Positions 35,148 to 43,086 of a stretch of DNA of 61,286 nucleotides are shown piece by piece. The first letter of the stretch is position 1; each line of letters starts with the position of its first letter. This stretch comes from an uncultured Collinsella sp. (GTDB lineage: Bacteria > Actinomycetota > Coriobacteriia > Coriobacteriales > Coriobacteriaceae), in NCBI GenBank assembly GCA_958439425.1, contig CAUBVH010000014.1:1-61286 (forward strand), written 5' to 3'. The translations under genes were made by a program, and so were the position numbers. The notes below the pieces were generated by a model that saw nothing but the letters and a program-made list of their open reading frames with translations, had not been told where the DNA came from and did not search any database.

Positions 35148-36899
35148 ATGGAAACGATCATCAACGTCGACGATGTCTCGTTCTCCTATGGCACGCAGAC
35201 CGAGCGGGCGCTCAGCCACATCTCGCTCAGCGTGAACAAGGGAGATTTCATCGGCATCATCGGGCCCTCGGGCGCCGGCAAGTCCACGCTTGCCGCCTGC
35301 CTGTCGGGTGCCGTGCCCCACCACTACACCGGCACGTTCTTTGGGGCCGTCATGGTAGACGGCCACGACACCTGCGAAGCCTCGCTCACCGACGTGTCGC
35401 AAATCGTCGGCAGTGTGCTGCAGGATATCGACACGCAGATGGTCGCTTCGGTCGTCGAGGACGAGATGCTCTTTGGCCTCGAGAACTTTGGCGTTCCCCA
35501 CGACCAGATCGAGCGGCGCGTGAGTGAAACGCTCGAGACCGTCGGCATCAGCGACCTGCGTGACCGCGAGATCGCCACCCTCTCGGGCGGACAGAAGCAA
35601 AAGGTGGCCATCGCCGCCATCCTCGCCATGCGTCCGCGCGTCTTGGTTCTCGACGAGCCCACCGCGGCACTCGACCCCGCCAGCTCCACGCTGGTCTTCG
35701 AGACCCTGCGTGAAGCCAACCGTGCACTCGGCATCACCATCGTCGTCGTTGAGCAAAAGGTCGCCCTGCTCTCGGAGTACTGCAACCGCGTGCTCGTGCT
35801 CAACCATGGCGAAATCGCGCTGCAGGGCGAGCCACACGAGGTCTTCGCGCATACCGACGAGCTCCGTACCATCGGCGTCGACTGCCCTCGCGTCACGCGT
35901 ATCTTCAATAGCCTCCAGGCCGATGGCCTGGTAAGCGGTACCCCTTGCTTGGATGTCGATGAGGCCGAGCGCCTGATTTCGGGCATCGTCGACCCCGCAC
36001 ACGCAAGCAGCGACATTCAGGCGCCCGCTGGTTCCCCGCATGCACCGTCGTTGCGCCCTCATGCCAAGGACGCCGAACCCGTACTCACCTTCGACCATGT
36101 TGAGTTTGCCTATCCCAATGGCGGAGCCGCCGTACACGACCTTAGCCTGACGCTCTATCCTGGCGAGCTCGTGGGCATCGTCGGTCAAAACGGCGCCGGC
36201 AAGACCACGCTCACCAAGCTGCTCACAGGCCTGCTTAAGCCCGCCTCGGGCAGCGTGCGCGTTACGGGGCTGGATACCGCCGCGGTCCCCACGAGCCGCA
36301 TTGCCCGCGAGGTCGCAACGCTCTTCCAAAACCCCGACCGCCAGATCTGCAAGGATACCGTACTCGACGAGGTCGCTTTTGGCCTGGAACTTGGCGGCAT
36401 GGACCGCGCCGAGGCTCTGCGTCGTGCTCAACTTGTTATCGACCGCTTTGGCCTGCCTGCCGATGAGGCACCTTTCTCGCTTTCGCGCGGCCAGCGACAA
36501 ATGGTGGCGCTTGCCTCCGTCGTAGTGGTTGAGCCCAAGATCGTCGTGCTCGACGAGCCCACGAGCGGCCTTGATTACCGCGAGTGCATGACCGTCATGG
36601 AAACAGTGCGCACCATGGCCGAGCGCGGTTGCGCCGTGATTATGGTCTGCCACGATATGGAAGTTGTTTCCGACTTTGCCGAGCGTATCGTAGTAATGGC
36701 CGACGGTCACATCCTCGACCGCGGCCGCACGCACGAGCTATTCTCGAACATCGATCTCATGCGGCGTGCCTACGTGGAGCCTCCCCAGGTTATTGAACTC
36801 TCGCGCCGTCTGGCATCCTCCGTCTCTCCCGTCTTTGCACAGGTGAGCGAGGTCACCGATATCGTTCGCATTACCGAGGAGATGGTCCACCGTGGTTAA
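35148..36899 (+). CDS. ECF transporter ATPase, fused double-domain
   Basis: A 583-aa protein with two ABC ATPase domains in tandem, equivalent to EcfA1 and EcfA2 joined. Domain 1: Walker A GPSGAGKSTLA, Q-loop LQDIDTQ, signature LSGGQKQKVA and Walker B LVLDEPTAALD. Domain 2: Walker A GQNGAGKTTLT, LFQNPDRQ, a variant signature LSRGQRQMVA and VVLDEPTSGLD. The linker (about 285-310) is His/Pro/Ala-rich. It hydrolyses ATP to drive uptake through EcfT and the S component. It overlaps ecfT by 8 bases. Confidence 0.92.
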   Translation: METIINVDDVSFSYGTQTERALSHISLSVNKGDFIGIIGPSGAGKSTLAACLSGAVPHHYTGTFFGAVMVDGHDTCEASLTDVSQIVGSVLQDIDTQMVASVVEDEMLFGLENFGVPHDQIERRVSETLETVGISDLRDREIATLSGGQKQKVAIAAILAMRPRVLVLDEPTAALDPASSTLVFETLREANRALGITIVVVEQKVALLSEYCNRVLVLNHGEIALQGEPHEVFAHTDELRTIGVDCPRVTRIFNSLQADGLVSGTPCLDVDEAERLISGIVDPAHASSDIQAPAGSPHAPSLRPHAKDAEPVLTFDHVEFAYPNGGAAVHDLSLTLYPGELVGIVGQNGAGKTTLTKLLTGLLKPASGSVRVTGLDTAAVPTSRIAREVATLFQNPDRQICKDTVLDEVAFGLELGGMDRAEALRRAQLVIDRFGLPADEAPFSLSRGQRQMVALASVVVVEPKIVVLDEPTSGLDYRECMTVMETVRTMAERGCAVIMVCHDMEVVSDFAERIVVMADGHILDRGRTHELFSNIDLMRRAYVEPPQVIELSRRLASSVSPVFAQVSEVTDIVRITEEMVHRG

Positions 36900-37638
36900 C
36901 GTCATCGACTATATGCCGGGCGACACACTGCTGCACCGCTTGAACCCGGTCGTCAAACTGGGCCTTGCCGCCGCCATCATCATCGGCATCTTCCTGTCCG
37001 ACACCTACGTGGCGCTGTTGGGCTTTTTGGCACTCACCCTCGCACTGGGCGCCTATGCCGGTGTCGTCGACCGTCTGCTCTCGCTACTCAAGCTGCTGAT
37101 TCCGCTCGCGCTTATCATGCTGGTGCTCCAGCTGGCCTTTATGCGCGACGGCAACATAGTGTGGGGCTTTATCACCGACACGGGCCTCATTACCGGATCG
37201 AAGGCCTGCCTACGCCTGTTGGGCGTGGCGCTGCCACTCATCCTCATGCTTATGGTGACCAAGCTCAACGACCTCGCCAACGCCTGCGTCGAGGTGCTGC
37301 ACGTGCCGTATCGCTATGCCTTCACCTTTACCACGGCGCTGCGCTTTGTGCCGGTGTTTGGTCAGGAGATGAACGCCATCATGGAAGCGCAGACCGCACG
37401 CGGCGTCGAGTACGACACCAAGAACCCCATCAAGAAGCTTAAGCTCATGCTGCCACTGTGCGTGCCACTGCTCATCTCGAGCGTGAGCAAGACCGATGCC
37501 ACAGCCTTGGCGGCAGAACAGCGCGGCTTCTATCTGCGTACACGCGCCAGCTCGTACAAGCGCTACCCCATCAAGGGCCTGGACATCGCCGTGCTCATCG
37601 TCAGCATCGCCCTCATCGCCATCGGCTTCCTGTTCTAG
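36892..37638 (+). CDS. ecfT: ECF transporter transmembrane component
   Basis: A 248-aa membrane protein with about five to six hydrophobic segments. EcfT signatures: LLHRLNPVVKLGLAAAI, the coupling-helix motif with two charged Ala-Arg-Gly-like sequences (EAQTARGVEYDT and AAEQRGFYLRTRA). These helices dock on the two ATPase domains. The GTG at 36892 is used, with GAGGAGATGG upstream; it overlaps the ATPase gene by 8 bases. Ends at a strong terminator. Confidence 0.9.
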   Translation: MVNVIDYMPGDTLLHRLNPVVKLGLAAAIIIGIFLSDTYVALLGFLALTLALGAYAGVVDRLLSLLKLLIPLALIMLVLQLAFMRDGNIVWGFITDTGLITGSKACLRLLGVALPLILMLMVTKLNDLANACVEVLHVPYRYAFTFTTALRFVPVFGQEMNAIMEAQTARGVEYDTKNPIKKLKLMLPLCVPLLISSVSKTDATALAAEQRGFYLRTRASSYKRYPIKGLDIAVLIVSIALIAIGFLF

Positions 37639-37671
37639 TTCGCCACCGGCAGCAACCGCCCAACGCAAAAG

Positions 37672-37703
37672 ACCTCGGCTCGCACCAAACGAGCCGAGGC
37701 CTT
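37672..37703 (+). terminator. Terminator after ecfT
   Basis: CCTCGGCTCG/CGAGCCGAGG arms followed by CCTTTACTGTTT. Confidence 0.8.
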
Positions 37704-37736
37704 TACTGTTTCACCAGATAAAACCTACCAAAATTA

Positions 37737-37757
37737 ACCTGTCCCTTTTTGACAGGT
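37737..37757 (-). terminator. Hairpin after the racemase gene
   Basis: ACCTGTC/GACAGGT arms, followed on the minus strand by TAATTTTGG, six bases past the racemase stop. Confidence 0.55.
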
Positions 37758-37763
37758 CGGAAG

Positions 37764-38510
37764 CTAGAGGCGGTAGGGGGCGCCGCTGCGGATGATGGAT
37801 TCGCGCACCAGGACATCCATGGCATCGAGGGTGATCTCGGGCATCTCTCGATACTTCTGCAGCACCGATAGCTCGGTGCAGGCCAGAATGACACGGTCGC
37901 AGCCGCTACGGGCGAACTCCCACATCACGCGGTCGAACTTATCCATATCGGGCTCACGTCCGGCCTTCACATCATCGTAGATAAGCGACATCACATCGTT
38001 CTGACGTTTCTCGCTGGGATAGACAACCTCAACACCCGCGGCCTCGCATTCGCGGCCGTAGACGCCCGCGCCCACGGTTCCGTCGGTGCCCATGATGCCA
38101 ATCTTGCGCACCGGCTCGGCCGGCATACTCAGGTTGGGGTCGAACTCGCACTCCCCCATCACCGCACCCGCAAGGGCATAGCGCACCGACTCACGCGGCA
38201 TGTGGATAATCGGCACCTTCGTAAACGACTGGATCTGGTCGTAGAAGTAGTGTGACGTGTTGCAGGGAATGGCAATGTGCGCACAGCCCAGCGACTCGAG
38301 TGCCTGGGCACACTCTTTCATGGTCGCCAGCAGCTTGGCATGCTCGCCGGTCTTAATGGCCAGCGTGCGGTCGGGCATGGTCGACTTGGAGAGCACCACC
38401 ATGTCGATATGTTCCTGATCGCAGGCAGCAGCCGTATGACGCACCACCTGGTCGTAGTAATATGACGTGGCCTCGGCGCCCATGCCGCCGATAACTCCCA
38501 GCTTTTCCAT
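37764..38510 (-). CDS. Aspartate/glutamate racemase family protein
   Basis: A 248-aa PLP-independent racemase of the Asp/Glu/hydantoin family. The N-terminus MEKLGVIGGMGAEATSYYYD binds the substrate carboxylates and the two catalytic cysteines lie in AIPCNTSHYFYDQ and ILACTELSVLQ. The ATG at 38510 has GGAGGCGG upstream; the longer frame is discarded. It follows an ATP-grasp ligase by 84 bases on the same strand, the arrangement of D-aspartate supply plus D-aspartate ligase in other Gram-positive bacteria, so racemisation of L-Asp to D-Asp for the cell wall is the best guess. Confidence 0.87.
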   Translation of the reverse strand: MEKLGVIGGMGAEATSYYYDQVVRHTAAACDQEHIDMVVLSKSTMPDRTLAIKTGEHAKLLATMKECAQALESLGCAHIAIPCNTSHYFYDQIQSFTKVPIIHMPRESVRYALAGAVMGECEFDPNLSMPAEPVRKIGIMGTDGTVGAGVYGRECEAAGVEVVYPSEKRQNDVMSLIYDDVKAGREPDMDKFDRVMWEFARSGCDRVILACTELSVLQKYREMPEITLDAMDVLVRESIIRSGAPYRL

Positions 38511-38594
38511 CGCCGCCTCCTTGGTGACGCTTGCGCAATTGCGCGTATCATACCCGCGCCCGCCCGATGTAAACCGGACGGGCGCCGCACTCAT

Positions 38595-39851
38595 CTACTT
38601 GTAATACGTCTTGAACAGCTTAAAGTGGCGCAGCTTGGTGTGCCACATGCGCAGCCAGCGGTTAAAGACAAAGTCGCCCTTCATAAACGAAGGGTCGGCG
38701 CCCTTGCCTTCCTTGTCCAGGCGATGCACCTTAGCGCGCAGCTCGGGATCCTTGACGTACTTGTCGACGACCCCCATGGGGACGACCATCCACAGCGCCT
38801 CGTCCTGCGCCGTCACAAACTCCGGCTCAAACGGGCGGTTGAACACATACTCGTCCACCACATACTTGGCAACGTTAAAGCCGCTGTTAGTGACGTAGTA
38901 GTTGCTGCGACCTTGGCGCGTGTTGAAATCGAAGAACTTAAACGAGCCGTCGCGCTCGTCGTACTTAACGTCAAAGTTGGAATAGCCCACAAAGTGAAGG
39001 TCCTCGAGCAACTTGCGCACGCCGCCCATGAGCTCGTCATTGGGCTCGGTGATGATACAGGCGTGGTTGCCGACACCGTGAGGCTGATGCTCCTCGAGCA
39101 GCACGTGACCCAGGCACATCATGCGCACCTTGCCGTTGCGGTCGGAATAACTGGTGAGCACGCGCATGTACTCGTCATTGCCGGGCACGCGATCCTGCAA
39201 GATCAGGTCGTCGGTGTAGCCGCTGGCATACGAGTCACGAATGACCTGTTCCAGCTCGGCACGGTCGGCAATCTCATAGGCCTTTTTCTGGCCCTCGAAC
39301 TCGTGCTGCCACCACATGATGCCGTCAGAAGGCTTCAGAATCATCGGGTAGGGAAAATCGATCTGGTCGAGCACTTCGGCAGGCGCCTCGCCTTGGGCGT
39401 TCAGCATCGCCATGGTGAAGGTAAAGGTATGCGGATAGGGCACGCCGTGCTTCTCGCACAGCTCGTAGAAGATCTCCTTCTTCTGACACTGCTCAAGCAT
39501 GCTATAGGGAGCGTAAGGCGCGACGATGTTATCCGCCAACTCATGGGCATCCTTGGCCTGAGCCACGAGGGCAACATAGTTATCGCCACAGCCCACAAGG
39601 ACAATCGTCTTATCGGCATGCGCTTGGGCAATGCCGTTGACGGTCCTGAGCATCACGGGCATGGTATCGATATCCACGTTGGGCGTGTAGTCGATAATCT
39701 GGCTGCGGTACGCGGGACCCGTCTGATACTTGCCAAAGACCAGACTCTTGACCTGGTACTCCTCATAGAAGGCGCGCGCCACCGAATAGGCGTTGATGTC
39801 GCCACCGAGCAGCACGGGAATGAACTCGCGCTCTGTAAACTGCAATGCCAT
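38595..39851 (-). CDS. ATP-grasp ligase, probable D-aspartate ligase
   Basis: A 418-aa ATP-grasp enzyme. The pre-ATP domain opens FIPVLLGGDINAYSVARAFY. ATP-binding elements include PYPMILKPSDGIMWWQHEF and DLILQDRVPGNDEYMR, and the Mg site lies in FDVKYDERDGSFKFFDFNTR. Size and layout resemble the E. faecium D-aspartate ligase that adds D-Asp to the third residue of the peptidoglycan precursor. A racemase follows directly. Coriobacteria with A4-type peptidoglycan need such an enzyme, but the substrate is inferred from context. AGGAAG precedes the ATG. Confidence 0.8.
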   Translation of the reverse strand: MALQFTEREFIPVLLGGDINAYSVARAFYEEYQVKSLVFGKYQTGPAYRSQIIDYTPNVDIDTMPVMLRTVNGIAQAHADKTIVLVGCGDNYVALVAQAKDAHELADNIVAPYAPYSMLEQCQKKEIFYELCEKHGVPYPHTFTFTMAMLNAQGEAPAEVLDQIDFPYPMILKPSDGIMWWQHEFEGQKKAYEIADRAELEQVIRDSYASGYTDDLILQDRVPGNDEYMRVLTSYSDRNGKVRMMCLGHVLLEEHQPHGVGNHACIITEPNDELMGGVRKLLEDLHFVGYSNFDVKYDERDGSFKFFDFNTRQGRSNYYVTNSGFNVAKYVVDEYVFNRPFEPEFVTAQDEALWMVVPMGVVDKYVKDPELRAKVHRLDKEGKGADPSFMKGDFVFNRWLRMWHTKLRHFKLFKTYYK

Positions 39852-40245
39852 GGAAACTTCCTATCATGAACTGCCCACACAACGGGGCGGTCTTTGCGCA
39901 ACTGATTTATTCTAGCGTGCCAAGCCGCCGGCGCCCAAAGCTCCACCGTATCTATGGCAATCGACGTAATCGTCCAGCATGAAATCCGCCCTCGCCGTGA
40001 TGGGACCCTGTAGTTGCAAAACCCCACATGAGGCGACTTTTGATAAACAAAAACCCTCTCGACAGGGTTCCGTAACGTTAAAGTTGAACTCTATGGTTTC
40101 TCAACAATTCATCATAACTGCAGGTCAAAGCCAAAGCCTCAAGTTCAACTTGACCCTTTGGAACCTTTAAGGTTCAAGTTGAGGTCGAAAGCAGTAGTAG
40201 AATACCGTTCGAACCATAACCTACGATTGATTGCAGAGGGACTGG
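39852..40245. promoter_or_regulatory. Divergent intergenic region with palindromes
   Basis: No gene is evident. A small AACCCT/AGGGTT hairpin lies near 40050. Nested palindromes occupy 40139-40182: TCAAGTTCAACTTGA (40139-40153), GAACCTTTAAGGTTC (40161-40175), and the larger pair 40145-40158/40169-40182. They lie 63-107 bases before the cell-wall protein start and look like operator sites. Confidence 0.5.
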
Positions 40246-41379
40246 ATGCAGCATTCGAATCATCGCACCGCAGCGCTCATTGCGTCGAAGCCGGCTCGTA
40301 TCATCACGAGCGCCGCGCTCGCCGTTGCGCTGACGGCCACGCCGATGCTCTCCCCCGTTGCGGCGTATGCCGCCTCGCAGGCAACGCAGGACCAGCTTTC
40401 CGCAGCCCAGCAGAAGATCGAAGCCGCCACGAGCGCCTACAACGACGCCCGCACCAAACTCGATGACCTGCAAAAGCAGATTGACTCCAATGAGGCAAGC
40501 ATCGAGGAAATCGAGGCTAAACTTCCCGAGCAGCAGGCCAAGGCAAGCTCCGCCATGCGCGATCTGTACAAGTATCAGAAAGGCACCAATCCCATCGTGA
40601 GCTTCCTGGTCAATGCGCAGAGCCTGGGTGAGTTCATCACGACCTGCAAATACACCAACCAGATCACGAGCTCGAGCGTCGACGAGATCGAAGAGCTCAA
40701 TAATATGCAAACCGAACTCGAGCAGAACAAGGCCGAGCTCCAGCAGGCCAAGTCTCAGCTTGAGGCAGAGCAGAAAAACGCCGAGGATGCGCTGGCGCAG
40801 GCCCAGCAGCTCCGCAGCGAGGCACAGGCAAAAGCCGAGCAGGAAAATGCCGCCGAGCTTGCCAAGCTTGAGGCCGATAAGGCCGCTGCCGCCGAGAAGC
40901 TCTCGGGCGAGGGCGTAAGCGGCGGCAATTCCAGCAGCCAGGCCACCAACACCAACACCACCATAGACACCACGGTGAACAACTCCAATACCGGTAGTTC
41001 CGATTACGATTCGTTCATTAACGAGTGGACGAGCCGCATCGACAATTATCTCGCCGGCTCCCCCATGGCAGGCCAGGGCTATAACTTTGCCGTCGCCGCT
41101 TGGAATACCGGTGTCGACCCCCGTTGGTCCCCCGCCATCGCCTGCATCGAGAGCACCAAGGGTGCTTATTGCGCCAATTCTTACAACGCCTGGGGCTGGA
41201 GTGCCCGTGGCGGCGGTTGGCGCAGCTTTGGCAGCTGGAGCGAGGGCATCTCCGCTCACGTTGCCTATCTGGGCGCCAACTACGGCTCCACCCTTACCCC
41301 GGCAGCGGCCAAAAAGTACTGCCCGCCCACGTGGCAGGACTGGTACAACAAGGTCGCCGGCCAGATGAACCGTATTTAA
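40246..41379 (+). CDS. Secreted PcsB-like coiled-coil protein with glucosaminidase-like domain
   Basis: A 377-aa exported protein. A signal peptide (about residues 15-45, ending PVAAYAA) is followed by a long coiled coil (about 45-225) of the PcsB/CwlO type: DQLSAAQQKIEAATSAYNDA and QAKAEQENAAELAKLEADKA. After a Ser/Asn/Thr-rich linker comes a lysozyme-fold domain: NTGVDPRWSPAIACIESTKG, then NAWGWSARGGGWRSFGSWSE, resembling N-acetylglucosaminidases. Role: peptidoglycan cleavage, perhaps controlled through the coiled coil by FtsEX-like partners (inference). ATG at 40246 with AGAGGG upstream. Part of its 3' end is duplicated at 42977-43034. Confidence 0.84.
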   Translation: MQHSNHRTAALIASKPARIITSAALAVALTATPMLSPVAAYAASQATQDQLSAAQQKIEAATSAYNDARTKLDDLQKQIDSNEASIEEIEAKLPEQQAKASSAMRDLYKYQKGTNPIVSFLVNAQSLGEFITTCKYTNQITSSSVDEIEELNNMQTELEQNKAELQQAKSQLEAEQKNAEDALAQAQQLRSEAQAKAEQENAAELAKLEADKAAAAEKLSGEGVSGGNSSSQATNTNTTIDTTVNNSNTGSSDYDSFINEWTSRIDNYLAGSPMAGQGYNFAVAAWNTGVDPRWSPAIACIESTKGAYCANSYNAWGWSARGGGWRSFGSWSEGISAHVAYLGANYGSTLTPAAAKKYCPPTWQDWYNKVAGQMNRI

Positions 41380-41389
41380 GTGCAACTGC

Positions 41390-41420
41390 AAAGGGGCCCC
41401 AAACGGGACCCCTTTTCTTT
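41390..41420 (+). terminator. Terminator after the cell-wall protein
   Basis: AAAGGGGCCC/GGGACCCCTTTT arms followed by CTTTGG. The duplicated copy at 43035-43076 is a perfect version. Confidence 0.75.
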
Positions 41421-41521
41421 GGCCTTGCTAGACCAGAATTGGCATGCAGGCATAAGTGAGTGTTGGAAAAGTCGCTTGAGACTGAAACCCCTTCCGAAGG
41501 CAAGATGATCCCACCACAACG

Positions 41522-42787
41522 CTATGGCGCGAGCGTGTCAACGGGAGCAACGATGATGCCATCGGGCGTTGTATGAACCGGCATGCCGAACCCAATGATG
41601 ATGAGTTTTGCCACAGGCGGCCTCTCGCCACGCTCGACCAGCTTTCGCTCCAGCCGAAGCAGATTTGCGGATGCCTCGGGGATTTGAGGGCTTCCAAGCT
41701 TCACCTCCACGGCAATCCAAGTTCCATCGCGCCTGTGGATAACTGCGTCAACCTCGAGATCGTCGGCATCGTGGTAATGGGACACCAACGAGTCATTTGC
41801 GGCGGCGTAAACCTTGAGGTCGTGCAGGACGAGGGATTCGAAAAGCAACCCCAGTGTCTTCGGGTCAGATGCCAACGACTCCGGATTTGCTCCGAGCAGC
41901 GCAACGGCAAGCGAAGGATCGGCGAGATGCCTCTTCGCCCCCTGCCGCAGCTTCACCGGAGACCTGAGCGCTGGATGCCAAGCGGGGATATCGTCGACGA
42001 TATTGATTCGTCTCAGGGCGTCCATGTATCTGGAGACCGAGTTCTTCGAAACGCCGGTACCGATATCTTTGTCAATAGACTTTGAGCCAGCAAGCGTCGA
42101 CTCATTCCGCGCTAGCGATGCCAAAAGAGACCTGACCTTGACCGGATCGCGCTTAACGCCATCAGTTCTAGAAACATCCGATTCGCATACGCCATCAACA
42201 TAGGCAGCGGCTATCTGCATGGCATCGTCAGTCGTTTTCCCCATCGCCTGAGGCCAACCGCCACGACACAGCAAATCGGCGATTCCGGCGATGCCGGAGA
42301 TTGACCCGACAGCCTGCTTGGCAGGGTAACCGGAAAGAAGCGTTCCAATCGACACCGCGCCAGAAGAAACGCCAAGCTCGAACATCGTCATGGTGTCCAT
42401 TCGCAACCTAACTATTCGCCCAACGCCGTTATGCATCGGCCGCATCGAATCCCGAGGCGTTGCCGAACCCGTAAGAATAAACTGACCGGATTCTCCCCTC
42501 CTTGCATCGCACTCGAAACGCACGGCATCCCACAGCTTCGGCTCTTCCTGCCATTCATCGATGAGCCTGGGAGATCGCCCTGCTAATGCTTGCGCCGGAT
42601 CGATCCGTGCCAGCTGGAGAGCGGAATAATTTCCAGCCGGATCGGAAAGAGACAAGGATGAATTAGCAAAACGACTAGCCGAAGTGGTCTTTCCGCACCA
42701 CTTTGGACCCTGAATAAGGACCGCACCGAAGATATTGAGATTACGGCTGATTGCCTTATCGATGCATCTATCTACATACCTATCCAC
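41522..42787 (-). CDS. AAA+ ATPase with DUF4143 domain
   Basis: A 421-aa ATPase of the archaeal/bacterial AAA_14-DUF4143 family. N-terminal P-loop GAVLIQGPKWCGKTTSASRF, Walker B region SPRLIDEWQEEPKLWDAVRF and sensor FILTGSATPRDS; the C-terminal DUF4143 domain (from about 215) has a nuclease-like core EVDAVIHRRDGTWIAVEVKL. The function of the family is unsettled; it is common in mobile and defence contexts. The GTG at 42787 follows AAGGAGG. It lies between two copies of the tail of the cell-wall gene and has lower GC, so it looks inserted. Confidence 0.86.
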   Translation of the reverse strand: MDRYVDRCIDKAISRNLNIFGAVLIQGPKWCGKTTSASRFANSSLSLSDPAGNYSALQLARIDPAQALAGRSPRLIDEWQEEPKLWDAVRFECDARRGESGQFILTGSATPRDSMRPMHNGVGRIVRLRMDTMTMFELGVSSGAVSIGTLLSGYPAKQAVGSISGIAGIADLLCRGGWPQAMGKTTDDAMQIAAAYVDGVCESDVSRTDGVKRDPVKVRSLLASLARNESTLAGSKSIDKDIGTGVSKNSVSRYMDALRRINIVDDIPAWHPALRSPVKLRQGAKRHLADPSLAVALLGANPESLASDPKTLGLLFESLVLHDLKVYAAANDSLVSHYHDADDLEVDAVIHRRDGTWIAVEVKLGSPQIPEASANLLRLERKLVERGERPPVAKLIIIGFGMPVHTTPDGIIVAPVDTLAP

Positions 42788-42833
42788 ACAGCCTCCTTCT
42801 TGACTTACCAATATTATGTATTTTACCAGCTGC

Positions 42834-42925
42834 GTGGTGACGATTGACGGAAATTTGTGGTGAGGATTGACGGCGAATTATGGTGACAGTTGACGGAATT
42901 CTGTGGTGATAATTGACGGCGCTTC
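42834..42925 (-). repeat. Four tandem 23-bp repeats upstream of the ATPase gene
   Basis: Units start at 42834, 42857, 42880 and 42903 with consensus GTGGTGANNATTGACGGNNNT. Period is exactly 23 bp. They lie 47-138 bases before the ATPase start, upstream of a possible promoter (TAAAAT, 42816-42821 on the minus strand). Confidence 0.75.
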
Positions 42926-42976
42926 GAAGCACGGAGCAATTTAACCGTCACAACACCTATGGCGATGGGCACTCGC

Positions 42977-43034
42977 CCCGCCCACGAGGCAGGACTGGTA
43001 CAACAAGGTTGCAACCAGATGAACCGCATTTAAG
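42977..43034 (+). pseudogene. Duplicated 3' end of the cell-wall gene
   Basis: About 58 bp closely matching 41321-41379 (shared CCACGNGGCAGGACTGGTAC, ACAACAAGGT and AGATGAACCG). A one-base loss near the GTTGCAACC shifts the frame. It is followed by a matching terminator. It is therefore the tail of a second copy whose body is gone. Confidence 0.7.
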
Positions 43035-43076
43035 CGCTACTGCAAAGGGCCCCAATCGGGGCCCTTTGCAGTAGCG
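43035..43076. terminator. Perfect bidirectional terminator
   Basis: Nineteen-bp arms CGCTACTGCAAAGGGCCCC and its complement with a 4-base loop, 10 bases past the kinase stop. It also serves as the counterpart of the terminator at 41390. Confidence 0.7.
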
Positions 43077-43086
43077 GTACATTGCA

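Noticed and set aside
42834..42925. CRISPR-like array
   Set aside because: The 23-bp period leaves no room for spacers of CRISPR size and there are no cas genes.
42823..43029. 68-codon minus-strand frame upstream of the ATPase
   Set aside because: It consists of the tandem repeats and the antisense of the duplicated gene tail.
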